A stretch of DNA of 64,000 nucleotides. It comes from Paenibacillus faecalis (lineage in GTDB: Bacteria; Bacillota; Bacilli; Paenibacillales; Paenibacillaceae). This document shows positions 42,286 to 51,083 of this stretch, one piece after another. Below the pieces are notes generated by a model, which was not told where the DNA came from, made no database searches, and worked only from the letters and a program-made list of their open reading frames with translations. How positions within the stretch are numbered: position 1 is the stretch's first letter; each line of letters opens with the position of its first letter. The position numbers and the translations under genes were made by a program. Where the stretch lies: the NCBI RefSeq assembly GCF_900289175.1, contig NZ_LT985747.1:4446276-4510275 (forward strand). Reading direction: 5' to 3'.

Positions 42286-43036
42286 CACAAATTGTGGCTG
42301 GAACGAAGAAGAGCTTATCGATTTCGTATTGGACAAACTTGACGATTCCAAATCCGAGCAATTAGCCCTTCATCTCCAAAGTTGTCATTCGTGCAGCAAT
42401 GAAATACAGATATGGCGACAAACACTGGCTCCGAATGATGCCGGTCATCAGCTCGATTCCGAACTTCAGCCAAATGACACATCTCTGATGCCCTCAAGTC
42501 GTATAAGAATAAAGCTTTTAGCTCATGCACTTTTTCATAAATTGAAGATCCTCGGACGGCGTCCAATCTTTTCTGTTTCGATTGCCGCTTGTTTGGCATT
42601 ATTCCTACTTATCAATATGTTGGATTCCAAAGGCTCGGTTATGACCGCTTCACAGCCGGATTGGGTGGAGGATGTAACCCATATCGAAGGCAGTTCACTT
42701 ATATCCGATCCGCAAACCGTCGCTTACCGTATCGATCAGCATACGCAATTAAACGTAGATGGTTTTGTATGGATTAAAGGTAATTCCGATGAATTACTAT
42801 TCCTGCTCAATGGAATTAGACCATCACTGAATCATGATTATCAAGTATGGGCCATAACGAATGACAAACGCTCAAATATCGGCCTGCTCAAGTATAACCG
42901 TGATAAAGCGTATCTCTATGTCAATGGGGAGATCCCCCAGGAAATCGAGCATATTGCTGTAAGTATCGAACCTAAAGGCGGCAGCGTGTTACCTACCACC
43001 CCAGATACCGTTCATGTGAACATTCGGAATGAATAA
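42278..43036 (+). CDS. Membrane anti-sigma factor (zinc-finger, RskA-like)
   Basis: A 252-residue protein with an N-terminal ZAS zinc motif HLQSCHSC (HX3CX2C, about residues 31-38), one membrane segment (about 102-120) and an extracytoplasmic RskA-type domain (YQVWAITNDKRSNIGLLKYN). It should hold the ECF factor at the membrane and release it on envelope stress. It overlaps the sigma gene by eight bases, which fixes the stoichiometry. Confidence 0.9.
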   Translation: MTNTNCGWNEEELIDFVLDKLDDSKSEQLALHLQSCHSCSNEIQIWRQTLAPNDAGHQLDSELQPNDTSLMPSSRIRIKLLAHALFHKLKILGRRPIFSVSIAACLALFLLINMLDSKGSVMTASQPDWVEDVTHIEGSSLISDPQTVAYRIDQHTQLNVDGFVWIKGNSDELLFLLNGIRPSLNHDYQVWAITNDKRSNIGLLKYNRDKAYLYVNGEIPQEIEHIAVSIEPKGGSVLPTTPDTVHVNIRNE

Positions 43037-43089
43037 ACTTGAAACTTTTTCCAATCGTTGAGCGTCTAAATCTGAGGAGGTGGTATTTT

Positions 43090-44265
43090 ATGAAAAAAAT
43101 AAAACCATACAAAATAGCTGGCGCAGTGACGCTGGCCCTGACCATTGGTTTCACACCCTTATCCGGTTTTGTTCCAGGATGGCAGCAGACGGCGTCCGCC
43201 AAAGCTTCCCAACAAGAACCCTCTACATTCTGGGAACTGGAATTACAAAATGCCCCGTTTAAAAAGAACGGCGTTGTGTTTGTTCCAATCAAGGAAATGA
43301 CGGAATATTTGGATCTTATCGTTACATTCACGCCGAACAAGAAATATCTATATGTTAGCAGTCCGCGAGAGTCAATCCGCATCAAGCCTGGACAGTCAAC
43401 TGCAATCAACTCTAAAGGAACCGTCCTATCGCTTGGAGCTGCCCCAGTTGTAAAACGCGGCGTCACTTATGTGCCTGTTTCACTGCTGAACAAGGGTTTT
43501 GGTATCCCGATCAAATGGAAGGGGAAATCCACGGTTTCGCTTCAAGGAAGCAAGGAATATGCTTCTGGAGCTGCCGGAGGCAAGATTTTCTGGTTAAACA
43601 CTAAGGACGGAACGCTGCTGACGGGCCATGCCGGTAGTGTCCCAAGAAAGGCTGGGAAGGTTTCGATCCAAAATGTTGACCGGCTTCATATTACACCTCG
43701 TAAAATTAATCCTTCCAGCTATGTAGTGGATATTAACAATGTTCACGGGGAACCGCATATTCATGAGTCCCGTACGCGCGTCCTCATCCATCAGGGTAAA
43801 ATCGTGAAACAGGGTACCACCAATTACTCTAATTTTAGCGGTCGCAGTGTAAATCCGGACATCAACGGCTACAAAGGAAACGTAGCGATCATGAATGGCA
43901 GTGTCCTGCAGCTTGTTCATCCTACCGGGAAAGTTGTCAAAACATATGATCTGGCCAAAATTACCGGTGTAGAAGATGATTTCTCGGTGGAGGCGATCGA
44001 ACCGGAATTTCTGCTAGTTCGTCCTTATAAAGACGCAACGCTCTTTATTGTTCATCCTACAGCGAAAAAATCCATTCAGATCTACAAAAAACTTCCGTTA
44101 GATGATGAAGCAAAAAAGTTAATTGAAGAGTATCCTTATACTGAAGCCGGCTATGTTGGCGATGGACTCACATATACCGGATATAAAAATCAGATGTTAA
44201 CCTTCAAATGGAGTCACCCATTCGTGGACAAAGGGAAGACGTTTACGTACAAGCTTCCTTTTTAA
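43090..44265 (+). CDS. Stalk-domain (copper amine oxidase N-terminal-like) secreted protein
   Basis: A 391-residue protein with a signal peptide (cleavage near ASAKA), then two copies of the stalk beta-alpha unit (NGVVFVPIKEMTEYLDL and RGVTYVPVSLLNKGFGI) found at the N-terminus of copper amine oxidase-like surface proteins. The remaining 280 residues have no family I recognise and no copper site. ATG 43090 has AGGAGG ten bases upstream; an in-frame TTG at 43039 lacks a site. It directly follows the sigma/anti-sigma pair and is a likely member of its operon or regulon. Confidence 0.8.
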   Translation: MKKIKPYKIAGAVTLALTIGFTPLSGFVPGWQQTASAKASQQEPSTFWELELQNAPFKKNGVVFVPIKEMTEYLDLIVTFTPNKKYLYVSSPRESIRIKPGQSTAINSKGTVLSLGAAPVVKRGVTYVPVSLLNKGFGIPIKWKGKSTVSLQGSKEYASGAAGGKIFWLNTKDGTLLTGHAGSVPRKAGKVSIQNVDRLHITPRKINPSSYVVDINNVHGEPHIHESRTRVLIHQGKIVKQGTTNYSNFSGRSVNPDINGYKGNVAIMNGSVLQLVHPTGKVVKTYDLAKITGVEDDFSVEAIEPEFLLVRPYKDATLFIVHPTAKKSIQIYKKLPLDDEAKKLIEEYPYTEAGYVGDGLTYTGYKNQMLTFKWSHPFVDKGKTFTYKLPF

Positions 44266-44290
44266 CAAAAAAACGATTCTATCATTCCCC

Positions 44291-44336
44291 AAAAAAGAGC
44301 CCGATGCGAAAAACTCCGCATCGGGCCTTTAAATAT
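44291..44336. terminator. Bidirectional terminator between the stalk gene and ywhD
   Basis: Perfect GCCCGATGCG/CGCATCGGGC hairpin with AAAAAA on the left and TTTAAATATTT on the right. Confidence 0.85.
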
Positions 44337-44342
44337 TTATGA

Positions 44343-44855
44343 TTACGATTCTATATCGAGCGCCTTCTTGATTTCATCGGAAGAGGCATTCCACCATTCT
44401 TCATTTTTGGAGATTAACAAATCCTTCAGCGCTTGCTTCTCCACATTACCTAATCCATCAAGAATAACTTTCCCTTTCATTGCCAAGTCCATCTTATTTA
44501 CATGGTCCGCGAGAATTTTCCACCCCCGCCGTGCTTCCTTATCGATCAGCATCTCGCACGCCGTCATACCAACATAACGCTGTCCCTCGGCCGTGCGATC
44601 CACACACACCCATACAATCCACACTTGGCGACCGTTTGGTACATCTTCCCGGTTCGTAGAAAATCGGATGCCGCGCTCTACCTTGCTCTTCGCGTGCATC
44701 GCACCGATCTCGATTCTCGCCTCCCCGCCATCAATGATGACCGGAGAAATACTGTTCAGATCAATGGAACCTGCGCCGAACCCTTTATGCTTGCTCTTGC
44801 TGTTTATAATGTTAAGGGCAATCGGCTTCTTGCTCTTCTTCTCCTGATTCTCCAT
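44343..44855 (-). CDS. ywhD: YwhD family protein
   Basis: A 170-residue soluble protein matching the conserved YwhD family in length and in motifs such as LNIINSKSKHKGFG near the N-terminus and RQVWIVWVCVDR. The function is unknown. In B. subtilis ywhD lies beside ywhE (pbpG) and speE; here it is 11 kb from them, with acquired and envelope genes between. AGGAGG precedes the ATG. Confidence 0.92.
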   Translation of the reverse strand: MENQEKKSKKPIALNIINSKSKHKGFGAGSIDLNSISPVIIDGGEARIEIGAMHAKSKVERGIRFSTNREDVPNGRQVWIVWVCVDRTAEGQRYVGMTACEMLIDKEARRGWKILADHVNKMDLAMKGKVILDGLGNVEKQALKDLLISKNEEWWNASSDEIKKALDIES

Positions 44856-45004
44856 TACGGTAAACCTCCTATATAAGGACGGAAAAAAGCCCCGCCTAGT
44901 TCATTCTTCTTACAACTGACCTCAATAATTTCATTTTAACTAATAATCATCTAAAAGCAAACATATACATGCTGTAGATGCTTGTCAACGGGAGGTTGTT
45001 CGAT

Positions 45005-46990
45005 ATGGTCCCACCACGCGCCAAAGTCTTTCTTTCATCCCTGCTCGCCCTTGCTCTTCTTGGAGGGTCAATGCTGTTTCTTTTGCAGGGGAGCCGTGCT
45101 TCAGAATCTGTTCTCGCTCCAAATATGGGCAAGCCTGTTGTGGAGAAAGCTCCTTTATCTCCACCTAAAGCTCAGTACGATGTACCCGCTCCCGCACTGA
45201 GCAACAGACTGGTTGAATATCACATGGATGTCAGGTTTGAGCCGAGCGAAAACAAATTGAAGGGAAAACAGACGTTAACCTGGACTCATCCTGGTAAAAA
45301 AGCTGTAAACGAGCTTTATTTTCATCTGTACCCTAACGCTTTTTCCTCTAAAGACACTACATTTATGAAGGAATCAGACGGACGGCTTCGATCGGATCGG
45401 ATGCCGGAGAACGGCTACGGTTCAATGAAAATTACAGGAATCAAAACGACCCAAGGGGTGTCTCTGCTCCACCGCCTTCAATTTGTTCAGCCTGACGACG
45501 GGAATGTGAAAGATCAAAGCTTGGTAAAGCTGCGATTGCCGCGCCCTGTTAAAGGCGGCGAAAGCATTTCGCTGAATATGGAATTTGAAGTGGATATGCC
45601 CAAAATTTTTGCGCGTATGGGTACAGCAGGGGATTTTGTGATGGCAGGACAATGGTTTCCGAAGATCAGTGTATACGAGCCTGTTGGCGTACGTGAACGT
45701 ACTGAGGAAGGCTGGAACCTTCACCAATACCATGGGAATTCCGAGTTTTATGCCAATTTCGGTATCTATAGTGTACGTATCCGGGTACCGGAAAACTATA
45801 TTGTCGCGGCTACCGGCTTTCCGACCAAGCCAGCTGTAAAAGAAAACGGAGAGAAGGTCTACCACTTCTATGCAGACGATGTTCATGATTTCGCCTGGGC
45901 GGCCTCGCCTGATTTTGTCGTAGCGGAAGAAGCCTTCTCAGCACCCGGTGTACCCGGCGTCCGCATTAAGCTTTACCTCGATCCAGTGCATAAAGATTTA
46001 AAAGACCGATATTTTGACGCTGCTCGAACGGCTCTAGCCTCTTTCGGAAAATGGTATGGCTCTTATCCATACTCCACTTTATCGATTGTAGTACCTCCAG
46101 ATGCTGGTAACGGAGCAGGCGGTATGGAATACCCGACTTTGGTGACTGCGTTTGGAGCCAAGGACGATTCACCGGGGTACGAGCTGGAACGTACGATCAT
46201 TCATGAAATTGGTCATCAATATTTCTACGGAATGATTGCAAGCAATGAGTTTGAGGAAGCTTGGCTTGACGAGGGCTTCACCTCCTATGCAGAGGATCGG
46301 GTTATGGAGCAAGAATATGGATTGATTCCAAATACAGCTGCACAAGCTGCAGCCATCACCTCGCCTCAGCCGTTGACACAGGAATCGTGGAAATTCGGCT
46401 CTCATGAAAAATATGCTTTAAACGTCTACACACGCGGTAAACTGGTGCTGCTAGACATTGAACGAATCGTCGGCAAGCAGACCATGGACAAAATCATGAT
46501 GACTTATGCCAAGAAATACCGATTTAAACACCCGACAACCAAAAACTTTCAACAGGTTGTAGAGCAAGTAACCAAGCAGCCATGGCAAGCTTATTTTGAT
46601 CAGTATATATACGGTAACCAAATGGCTGATGTTGCTGTAGAGAGCATCCATACCCAAAATACCGGAACCTCGGAAGCACCCGCCTATAAAACAGTAGTGA
46701 ACATCGTCAGCAAAGGGGGCGATGTCTCCGATATCCCGATCAGGTTTGCATTTGAAAACGGGAAGAAGATCGAGAAGGTGTGGGATGGCAAAAACGGAAA
46801 AACCAAGTATGAAATCCAGCATAAATCTCCGTTGCTCTGGGTAATGGTTGATCCGAAGTACTCCATCGTGCTTGAGAACAAACATATCAATAACTATATG
46901 AAGGCGGGAATGGACCCGAAAGTTGCCACACGCTGGAACCTGAGCGTCACCAAGCTGGTGGAAACACTGTTCGGCAGCCTATCATGGTAA
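45005..46990 (+). CDS. M1 family zinc metallopeptidase, membrane-anchored
   Basis: A 661-residue protein with an N-terminal membrane segment (residues 8-26) acting as signal anchor. The zinc site HEIGHQYFYG and downstream Glu in NEFEEAWLDEGF fit HEXXH-X18-E, and the substrate motif is GGMEYPT. It should be an extracellular aminopeptidase. The start at 45005 has GGGAGG nine bases upstream; the ATG at 44978 has none. The next gene begins 11 bases after its stop, so they are likely one operon. Confidence 0.92.
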   Translation: MVPPRAKVFLSSLLALALLGGSMLFLLQGSRASESVLAPNMGKPVVEKAPLSPPKAQYDVPAPALSNRLVEYHMDVRFEPSENKLKGKQTLTWTHPGKKAVNELYFHLYPNAFSSKDTTFMKESDGRLRSDRMPENGYGSMKITGIKTTQGVSLLHRLQFVQPDDGNVKDQSLVKLRLPRPVKGGESISLNMEFEVDMPKIFARMGTAGDFVMAGQWFPKISVYEPVGVRERTEEGWNLHQYHGNSEFYANFGIYSVRIRVPENYIVAATGFPTKPAVKENGEKVYHFYADDVHDFAWAASPDFVVAEEAFSAPGVPGVRIKLYLDPVHKDLKDRYFDAARTALASFGKWYGSYPYSTLSIVVPPDAGNGAGGMEYPTLVTAFGAKDDSPGYELERTIIHEIGHQYFYGMIASNEFEEAWLDEGFTSYAEDRVMEQEYGLIPNTAAQAAAITSPQPLTQESWKFGSHEKYALNVYTRGKLVLLDIERIVGKQTMDKIMMTYAKKYRFKHPTTKNFQQVVEQVTKQPWQAYFDQYIYGNQMADVAVESIHTQNTGTSEAPAYKTVVNIVSKGGDVSDIPIRFAFENGKKIEKVWDGKNGKTKYEIQHKSPLLWVMVDPKYSIVLENKHINNYMKAGMDPKVATRWNLSVTKLVETLFGSLSW

Positions 46991-47001
46991 GGAGGGAGCA
47001 C

Positions 47002-47826
47002 ATGAAAAGCTACGCAGGCCAAGGCTGGACCAGTGTAAAAGATCAATTTTACGTTATTATACTTCTGTTTTTGTATCGTCTGCTGTGGGGATACTTTCTA
47101 TATCGGCTCGTAAAATCAGCCGTTATCCCCCTTCTGCTGCGATTTCCGGACCCTGCTCCAAATGAGCTTAGCAAGCTGCTGTATTTTTACGAGGGCGAAA
47201 TGGCCCTGGCCCAAAGCAACGACGTTCATACCTATGCCTGGTTACTGCTCGGCATGCTGATGGTCCGTATGATTTTAACTCCTCTGATTCATGCCGGTAT
47301 ATTTTACAATCTTCATCAAGAAGCAAGAGGCGAGCGAGGTCTGTTCTTTTTCAAAGGGATTCGCAAACTGTGGAAACCTGTAACTTTATTTTATTTCGCT
47401 GAAACCATTTTAACTTTTGCTCCTGCATACTGGCTGATCCCGAAAATGCTGCCTTTACTTATAGATGCCATCCGTGACCCGTCAGCTTTATTAAAGCTCG
47501 CTCCTTATCTGTTCTGCTGGCTGTTGTATGCATATCTTATTCACCTGTTTCTTCTTTACATGCAGTTCGGAAAAACGGCCGGTATAAGTATGTTGTCCGC
47601 TCTAACCATCTGCATCCGTCATATGAAAAAGGCGGTACACATGTCGGTTATGATCGGCGGAACCGCGATGCTCGTTCTCCTTCTGCTTAGTGGTCTTTCT
47701 TTACTTTGGGCTGGTCTGATCGGACTGATCATCCAACAAGCTTCTTACTTTATCAGCAGTTTATTTCAGCTGTGGGGCGTTACCGCCCAATATCATGTAT
47801 GGCATACTCATCAACATCAAAGTTAA
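47002..47826 (+). CDS. Polytopic membrane protein of unknown function
   Basis: A 274-residue protein with about six membrane segments, no recognisable catalytic motif, and a His-rich C-terminus (WHTHQHQS). AAGGAGGG lies seven bases before the ATG. It follows the M1 peptidase gene by 11 bases and ends in a strong terminator, which suggests a partner or substrate-handling role for that peptidase. No family can be assigned from sequence. Confidence 0.75.
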   Translation: MKSYAGQGWTSVKDQFYVIILLFLYRLLWGYFLYRLVKSAVIPLLLRFPDPAPNELSKLLYFYEGEMALAQSNDVHTYAWLLLGMLMVRMILTPLIHAGIFYNLHQEARGERGLFFFKGIRKLWKPVTLFYFAETILTFAPAYWLIPKMLPLLIDAIRDPSALLKLAPYLFCWLLYAYLIHLFLLYMQFGKTAGISMLSALTICIRHMKKAVHMSVMIGGTAMLVLLLLSGLSLLWAGLIGLIIQQASYFISSLFQLWGVTAQYHVWHTHQHQS

Positions 47827-48149
47827 AAAGTGTTCACATATCCATAAAAAAACCTTCTCACTATCAAATTGTATCCCTTGTTTCCATCAAAAAAAGACAA
47901 TTATACCCTCGAAATCATATAGCATTTCATACTGTCAAGCTATAAACAATGAATATATCCAGTCAAAAAATAAAAAAATCCCGTTCATTCCAAGGAAGAA
48001 CGGGATTTTTTGGTTCAAATATTCTTTCCTCGTTTGCCAAATAGTTAATCCTCTGTTAAAATAACCAGTGTGTTAGTAACAACTTTGTCATCTTTACTGT
48101 AACTAATTCATAAGAATTCATAATCGTATGACTTATAAACTCAATTTTA
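47827..48149. other. Intergenic region before the c-di-AMP riboswitch
   Basis: About 320 bases. A strong bidirectional terminator, AAAAAAATCCCGTTC/GAACGGGATTTTTT, lies at 47972-48012. The following 130 bases should hold the promoter of the riboswitch-controlled transcript; TTATAA at about 48132 is a possible -10 but no confident -35 was found. Confidence 0.6.
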
Positions 48150-48264
48150 AAAGCCGAATTCCCGTTGTAATCGGGAAGCGGGGGAACCGTCTTTGGGTGA
48201 ATTGATCTCGCAACAGAGGGATCATAGGCTAACCTTCAACCGAACCCTTAAGCTAACCTCGCAG
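48150..48264 (+). promoter_or_regulatory. c-di-AMP riboswitch (ydaO/yuaA class)
   Basis: The conserved blocks of the class appear in order: GCGGGGGAACC (48179-48188), GGGTGAATT (about 48195), and near the 3' end CCGAACCC followed by AGCTAACCTCG (48240-48261). The ribosome site AAGGAG of the downstream NlpC/P60 gene begins seven bases past the aptamer, leaving no space for a separate terminator. The switch could therefore act by masking the ribosome site, or with the aptamer itself part of the terminator. High c-di-AMP would lower wall hydrolase production. Confidence 0.92.
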
Positions 48265-48284
48265 GTATGGAAGGAGATTATCCC

Positions 48285-48758
48285 TTGAAAAAGAAGTTAA
48301 CTGCCGTCTCTCTTGGCCTGGCCATCGCTCTTACATTAGGTACCGGAAGCGCTTTCGCAGACTCCAAGCTACATCAGACAATCAAACCAGTCATCGGCGT
48401 CTCTTATAAAGCGGGTGGAACGACAACCAAAGGATTTGATTGCTCCGGATTTACAAGCTATGTGTTCAAGCAACTTGGAATGACTTTGCCGCGCTCATCG
48501 GCAGCCCAATATAAAGTTGGGACTCCCGTGCCAAAAAGCCAGCTGAAACCAGGCGATCTTGTATTCTTTAATACGTCAGGCAGAGGTGTCTCCCATGTAG
48601 GGATTTACGTAGGCGGCGGAAAATTCGCACATTCCTCAACCTCTAAAGGTGTCACGATTACCCCGGTAAACTCAAGCTATTTCGGCAAGCGTTATATTGG
48701 GGCCAAGCGGGTTATGAGCCCGAGCAAATATAAAGATGTCACAGTGAACTACAATTAA
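48285..48758 (+). CDS. Secreted NlpC/P60 cell-wall endopeptidase
   Basis: A 157-residue protein with a signal peptide (cleavage near SAFA|D) and one NlpC/P60 domain: catalytic Cys in GFDCSGFTSYVF, catalytic His in SHVGIYVGGG, third polar residue His in AHSSTSKG. It should cut gamma-D-Glu to diamino acid bonds in the peptide stems of peptidoglycan. The start is TTG at 48285 with AAGGAG eight bases upstream. There are no LysM or SH3 wall-binding repeats. It is under a c-di-AMP riboswitch, a common pairing for wall hydrolases. Confidence 0.93.
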   Translation: MKKKLTAVSLGLAIALTLGTGSAFADSKLHQTIKPVIGVSYKAGGTTTKGFDCSGFTSYVFKQLGMTLPRSSAAQYKVGTPVPKSQLKPGDLVFFNTSGRGVSHVGIYVGGGKFAHSSTSKGVTITPVNSSYFGKRYIGAKRVMSPSKYKDVTVNYN

Positions 48759-48784
48759 ACGAATTTCATAAATGTAATTGACCT

Positions 48785-48828
48785 AAGCCCGAGTGAGATT
48801 TCTTTCTATCTCTTTCGCGGCTTTTTCT
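48785..48828 (+). terminator. Terminator after the NlpC/P60 gene
   Basis: AAGCCCGAGTGAGAT and ATCTCTTTCGCGGCTT form an imperfect hairpin followed by TTTTCTTT. Confidence 0.75.
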
Positions 48829-49030
48829 TTATACTGTTATAACGCATAGACCGATAAAAAAGTTTTTACTTTTACGAAAAAGAAATTAAAAAAATAATTT
48901 CAGTTCATTACTTGCCTCTCTTGCAGCACCTTAATATCAATTACCCCATCTAAAGATGTGAAAAACATCAATTTTGCAAATAATGAGCAGTAATTCAGAA
49001 GTAAATCATATGATGTAAGGAGAACTTATA

Positions 49031-49528
49031 ATGCTTCCTAAGGCCCACCGGCTATATGCCGTTCCTATGAATTCGAACCATGCAGCTGAAATTTGCAGCT
49101 GGACTTACCCACCTCCATACAATATCTACGGCTGGCTGCCCTGGGAGCAAATGAAAGAGCTGGCCATTGAATTTGGCGATCCCGAAATTCGGAAGCAGCA
49201 GTATTTGTCCATTCTCGATGAAAAGCAACGGCTGTGGGGATTTGCGCAGTTATTCCCTTTAGAGGGCGTTACACGTCTCGGCCTTGGTATGCGGCCCGAA
49301 TGGTGCGGACTTGGCATGGGCAAACAATTTGTAGAGTCTATTGTGACTGAAGCCAGACGGCGCCGCCCAGATGACGAAATTGACTTGGAAGTTCTAACGT
49401 GGAATAAACGTGCGATCCGTACATACGTTAAAGCCGGATTTGAGATTACGGATACTTACGAAAAGATGACCCCAACGGGTAAAGATCTATTTTATTGCAT
49501 GGTCTATAAGCCGCTCCCCAATGTTTAG
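49031..49528 (+). CDS. GNAT family N-acetyltransferase
   Basis: A 165-residue GNAT protein with the acetyl-CoA motif GMRPEWCGLGMGKQFVESIV (about residues 85-104) and the C-terminal VLTWNKRAIRTYVKAGFEI motif of the RimI-like group. The substrate is unknown. AAGGAG lies nine bases before the ATG. Single-gene unit between the wall hydrolase and the cytochrome. Confidence 0.88.
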   Translation: MLPKAHRLYAVPMNSNHAAEICSWTYPPPYNIYGWLPWEQMKELAIEFGDPEIRKQQYLSILDEKQRLWGFAQLFPLEGVTRLGLGMRPEWCGLGMGKQFVESIVTEARRRRPDDEIDLEVLTWNKRAIRTYVKAGFEITDTYEKMTPTGKDLFYCMVYKPLPNV

Positions 49529-49668
49529 AAAACAGTGTACGATATCAACTATATATTTTATTTTTAAAAAACGTTATTTTTATTGGCTTTTTTTGTCATA
49601 ACTGCTATGATGTCTTTATATGTTCGTTTATAATAGAAGCAATTGCAGTATACATAAGAAAGGACGAT

Positions 49669-50031
49669 ATGACGATGCAAAAATGGGTGATGAGCGGTTT
49701 GTTCTTCGTCGCATGCGGGTTAGCCCTCGTACTAATGTTTACGCTTCCAGGGAAACAACAAGTAGCTGAAGAAGCAAAACCTTCGATGCCTGAAGTAACC
49801 TTGGACCCTGCTGCAGCTGAAGCTACTTTGAAAGCCAGCTGTATTACTTGTCACGGTGACCAGCTTCAAGGCGGAGCAGCGCCAGCTCTCCAGCAAGTAG
49901 GCGGACAGATGGATACTCAAGCATTGTTCAACGTAATTTCGAAAGGCCGTAATGGCATGCCTCCCTTTAAAGATCAATTGAGTCCAGAGGAAATAGCCAA
50001 TCTTGCACTTTATCTATCCGAGAAGAAATAA
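49669..50031 (+). CDS. Membrane-anchored cytochrome c (c550/c551-like)
   Basis: A 120-residue protein with one N-terminal membrane segment (residues 5-27), a Pro/Glu/Ala-rich linker and a small class I cytochrome c domain. The haem attachment motif is CITCH (58-62) and the sixth ligand is Met in GMPPFKDQLSPEE. It matches the CccA/CccB size class of Bacillus electron carriers. C16 lies inside the membrane segment without a proper lipobox (FFVAC), so anchoring is by the helix rather than by lipid. GGACG ribosome site precedes the ATG. Confidence 0.92.
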   Translation: MTMQKWVMSGLFFVACGLALVLMFTLPGKQQVAEEAKPSMPEVTLDPAAAEATLKASCITCHGDQLQGGAAPALQQVGGQMDTQALFNVISKGRNGMPPFKDQLSPEEIANLALYLSEKK

Positions 50032-50116
50032 TACAGTAGCTACTTTCTTAAATTTTACGGAGAAATACCCTCGTCGTCCTTTTTTAAGGGCGGCGACGTT
50101 TCTCCAAAGAAAACAC

Positions 50117-50161
50117 AAAACACGCCTGAACAGGGATGTCCTGCTTCAAGCGTGTTTTTAT
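50117..50161. terminator. Bidirectional terminator after the cytochrome gene
   Basis: AAAACACGC (50117-50125) pairs with GCGTGTTTT (50150-50158) with extra pairing inside (CAGG/CCTG). A second hairpin, CGTCGTCC/GGGCGGCGACG, lies at about 50070-50100. Confidence 0.88.
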
Positions 50162-50192
50162 AATTCTTATCTTTTGTAAAAAAACAAACGGC

Positions 50193-50507
50193 TTACTGCA
50201 GCTCCTTACTGTCTTTGGAACGGCTTTTTTCGTATGCCTCATTAAACTGCTGTGCCTCTTTGATATCTATAGCCGTAATACCGCCCTCGTCCCATGAAGT
50301 CAGTCGCAGTGTCACGGTTTTGTAGTCGATCGTAATGTAGGGATGGTGACCGAATGCCTCCGAAATCGCAGCGACTTCATCCACAAAAGCAATTCCTTTC
50401 ATAAACGCAGGAAACGTGTATTTGCGGATAATCCACCGCCCCTGCTCCAATTCCCAGCCTTCCAGTCTTTCCAGATGTGTTTCAACTTCCTGCTGTGTAT
50501 ACAGCAT
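50193..50507 (-). CDS. 4a-hydroxytetrahydrobiopterin dehydratase (PCD/DCoH family)
   Basis: A 104-residue protein with the family active-site pattern GHHPYITIDYKTVTLRLTSWD, which includes the paired histidines and the W-D ending. It dehydrates 4a-hydroxy-tetrahydropterin in pterin recycling. The start at 50507 has GGGGAGG about ten bases upstream; the longer frame from 50561 adds 18 residues with no counterpart. No aromatic amino acid hydroxylase is seen in the window, so its partner reaction is unknown. Confidence 0.93.
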   Translation of the reverse strand: MLYTQQEVETHLERLEGWELEQGRWIIRKYTFPAFMKGIAFVDEVAAISEAFGHHPYITIDYKTVTLRLTSWDEGGITAIDIKEAQQFNEAYEKSRSKDSKELQ

Positions 50508-50599
50508 CTTATCTTCCTCCCCAAAAAAACCTCTCCCACCAGTGCGGGACCAATGATTCATCTAATTGTATTCCATGGATCTCAGTTTCATTACTTAAG

Positions 50600-50893
50600 C
50601 TAGACGAGAGCTACAAACGCCAATTCTTCTTCCCCGATTAAAATATTGATCCGATAGTTTGTCTGATCATGAATAACAACCCCGCTCCCAACAGATATGA
50701 CAGGCTCTGTCCCTAGAGCATAAAATAAATCCTCCGCCAGCGCTTCATGAACCTCATTTTTCTCTGAATCATCAAGGTTGTTCCATTCCTTCGGGTCCAT
50801 TTCAAAAAATATATAGCTGTCCGCAATTCGCCCAACCGCTGCGGTTAATTCTGTCAAAATTTCACCGTAATCACGCCCATGTCGAACTCCCAA
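50600..50893 (-). CDS. Conserved-looking small protein of unknown function
   Basis: A 97-residue acidic protein with helices in the first half (TELTAAVGRIADSY, DDSEKNEVHEALAEDLFYALG) and beta strands in the second (VISVGSGVVIHDQTNYRINILIGEEE). The start is TTG with AAGGGAG nine bases upstream. No motif, membrane segment or signal peptide. It lies 92 bases upstream of the dehydratase gene on the same strand. I do not recognise the family. Confidence 0.65.
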   Translation of the reverse strand: MGVRHGRDYGEILTELTAAVGRIADSYIFFEMDPKEWNNLDDSEKNEVHEALAEDLFYALGTEPVISVGSGVVIHDQTNYRINILIGEEELAFVALV

Positions 50894-51083
50894 CCACTTT
50901 CACTCCCTTCTGTCCCTTATACCTGCAAGTTCTTCTCCTTCTATTATACCGGAAATTACGGCTAAAAAAAAAAGGCTAACCTGACGATAAATAGTTTAAT
51001 GCGCTCGTTTACACAATGATGTCTACCCAAAGGGGGGCAAAACGAAAGGATTCGTTAATTATTTCTCATGGATGAGGTGTATT

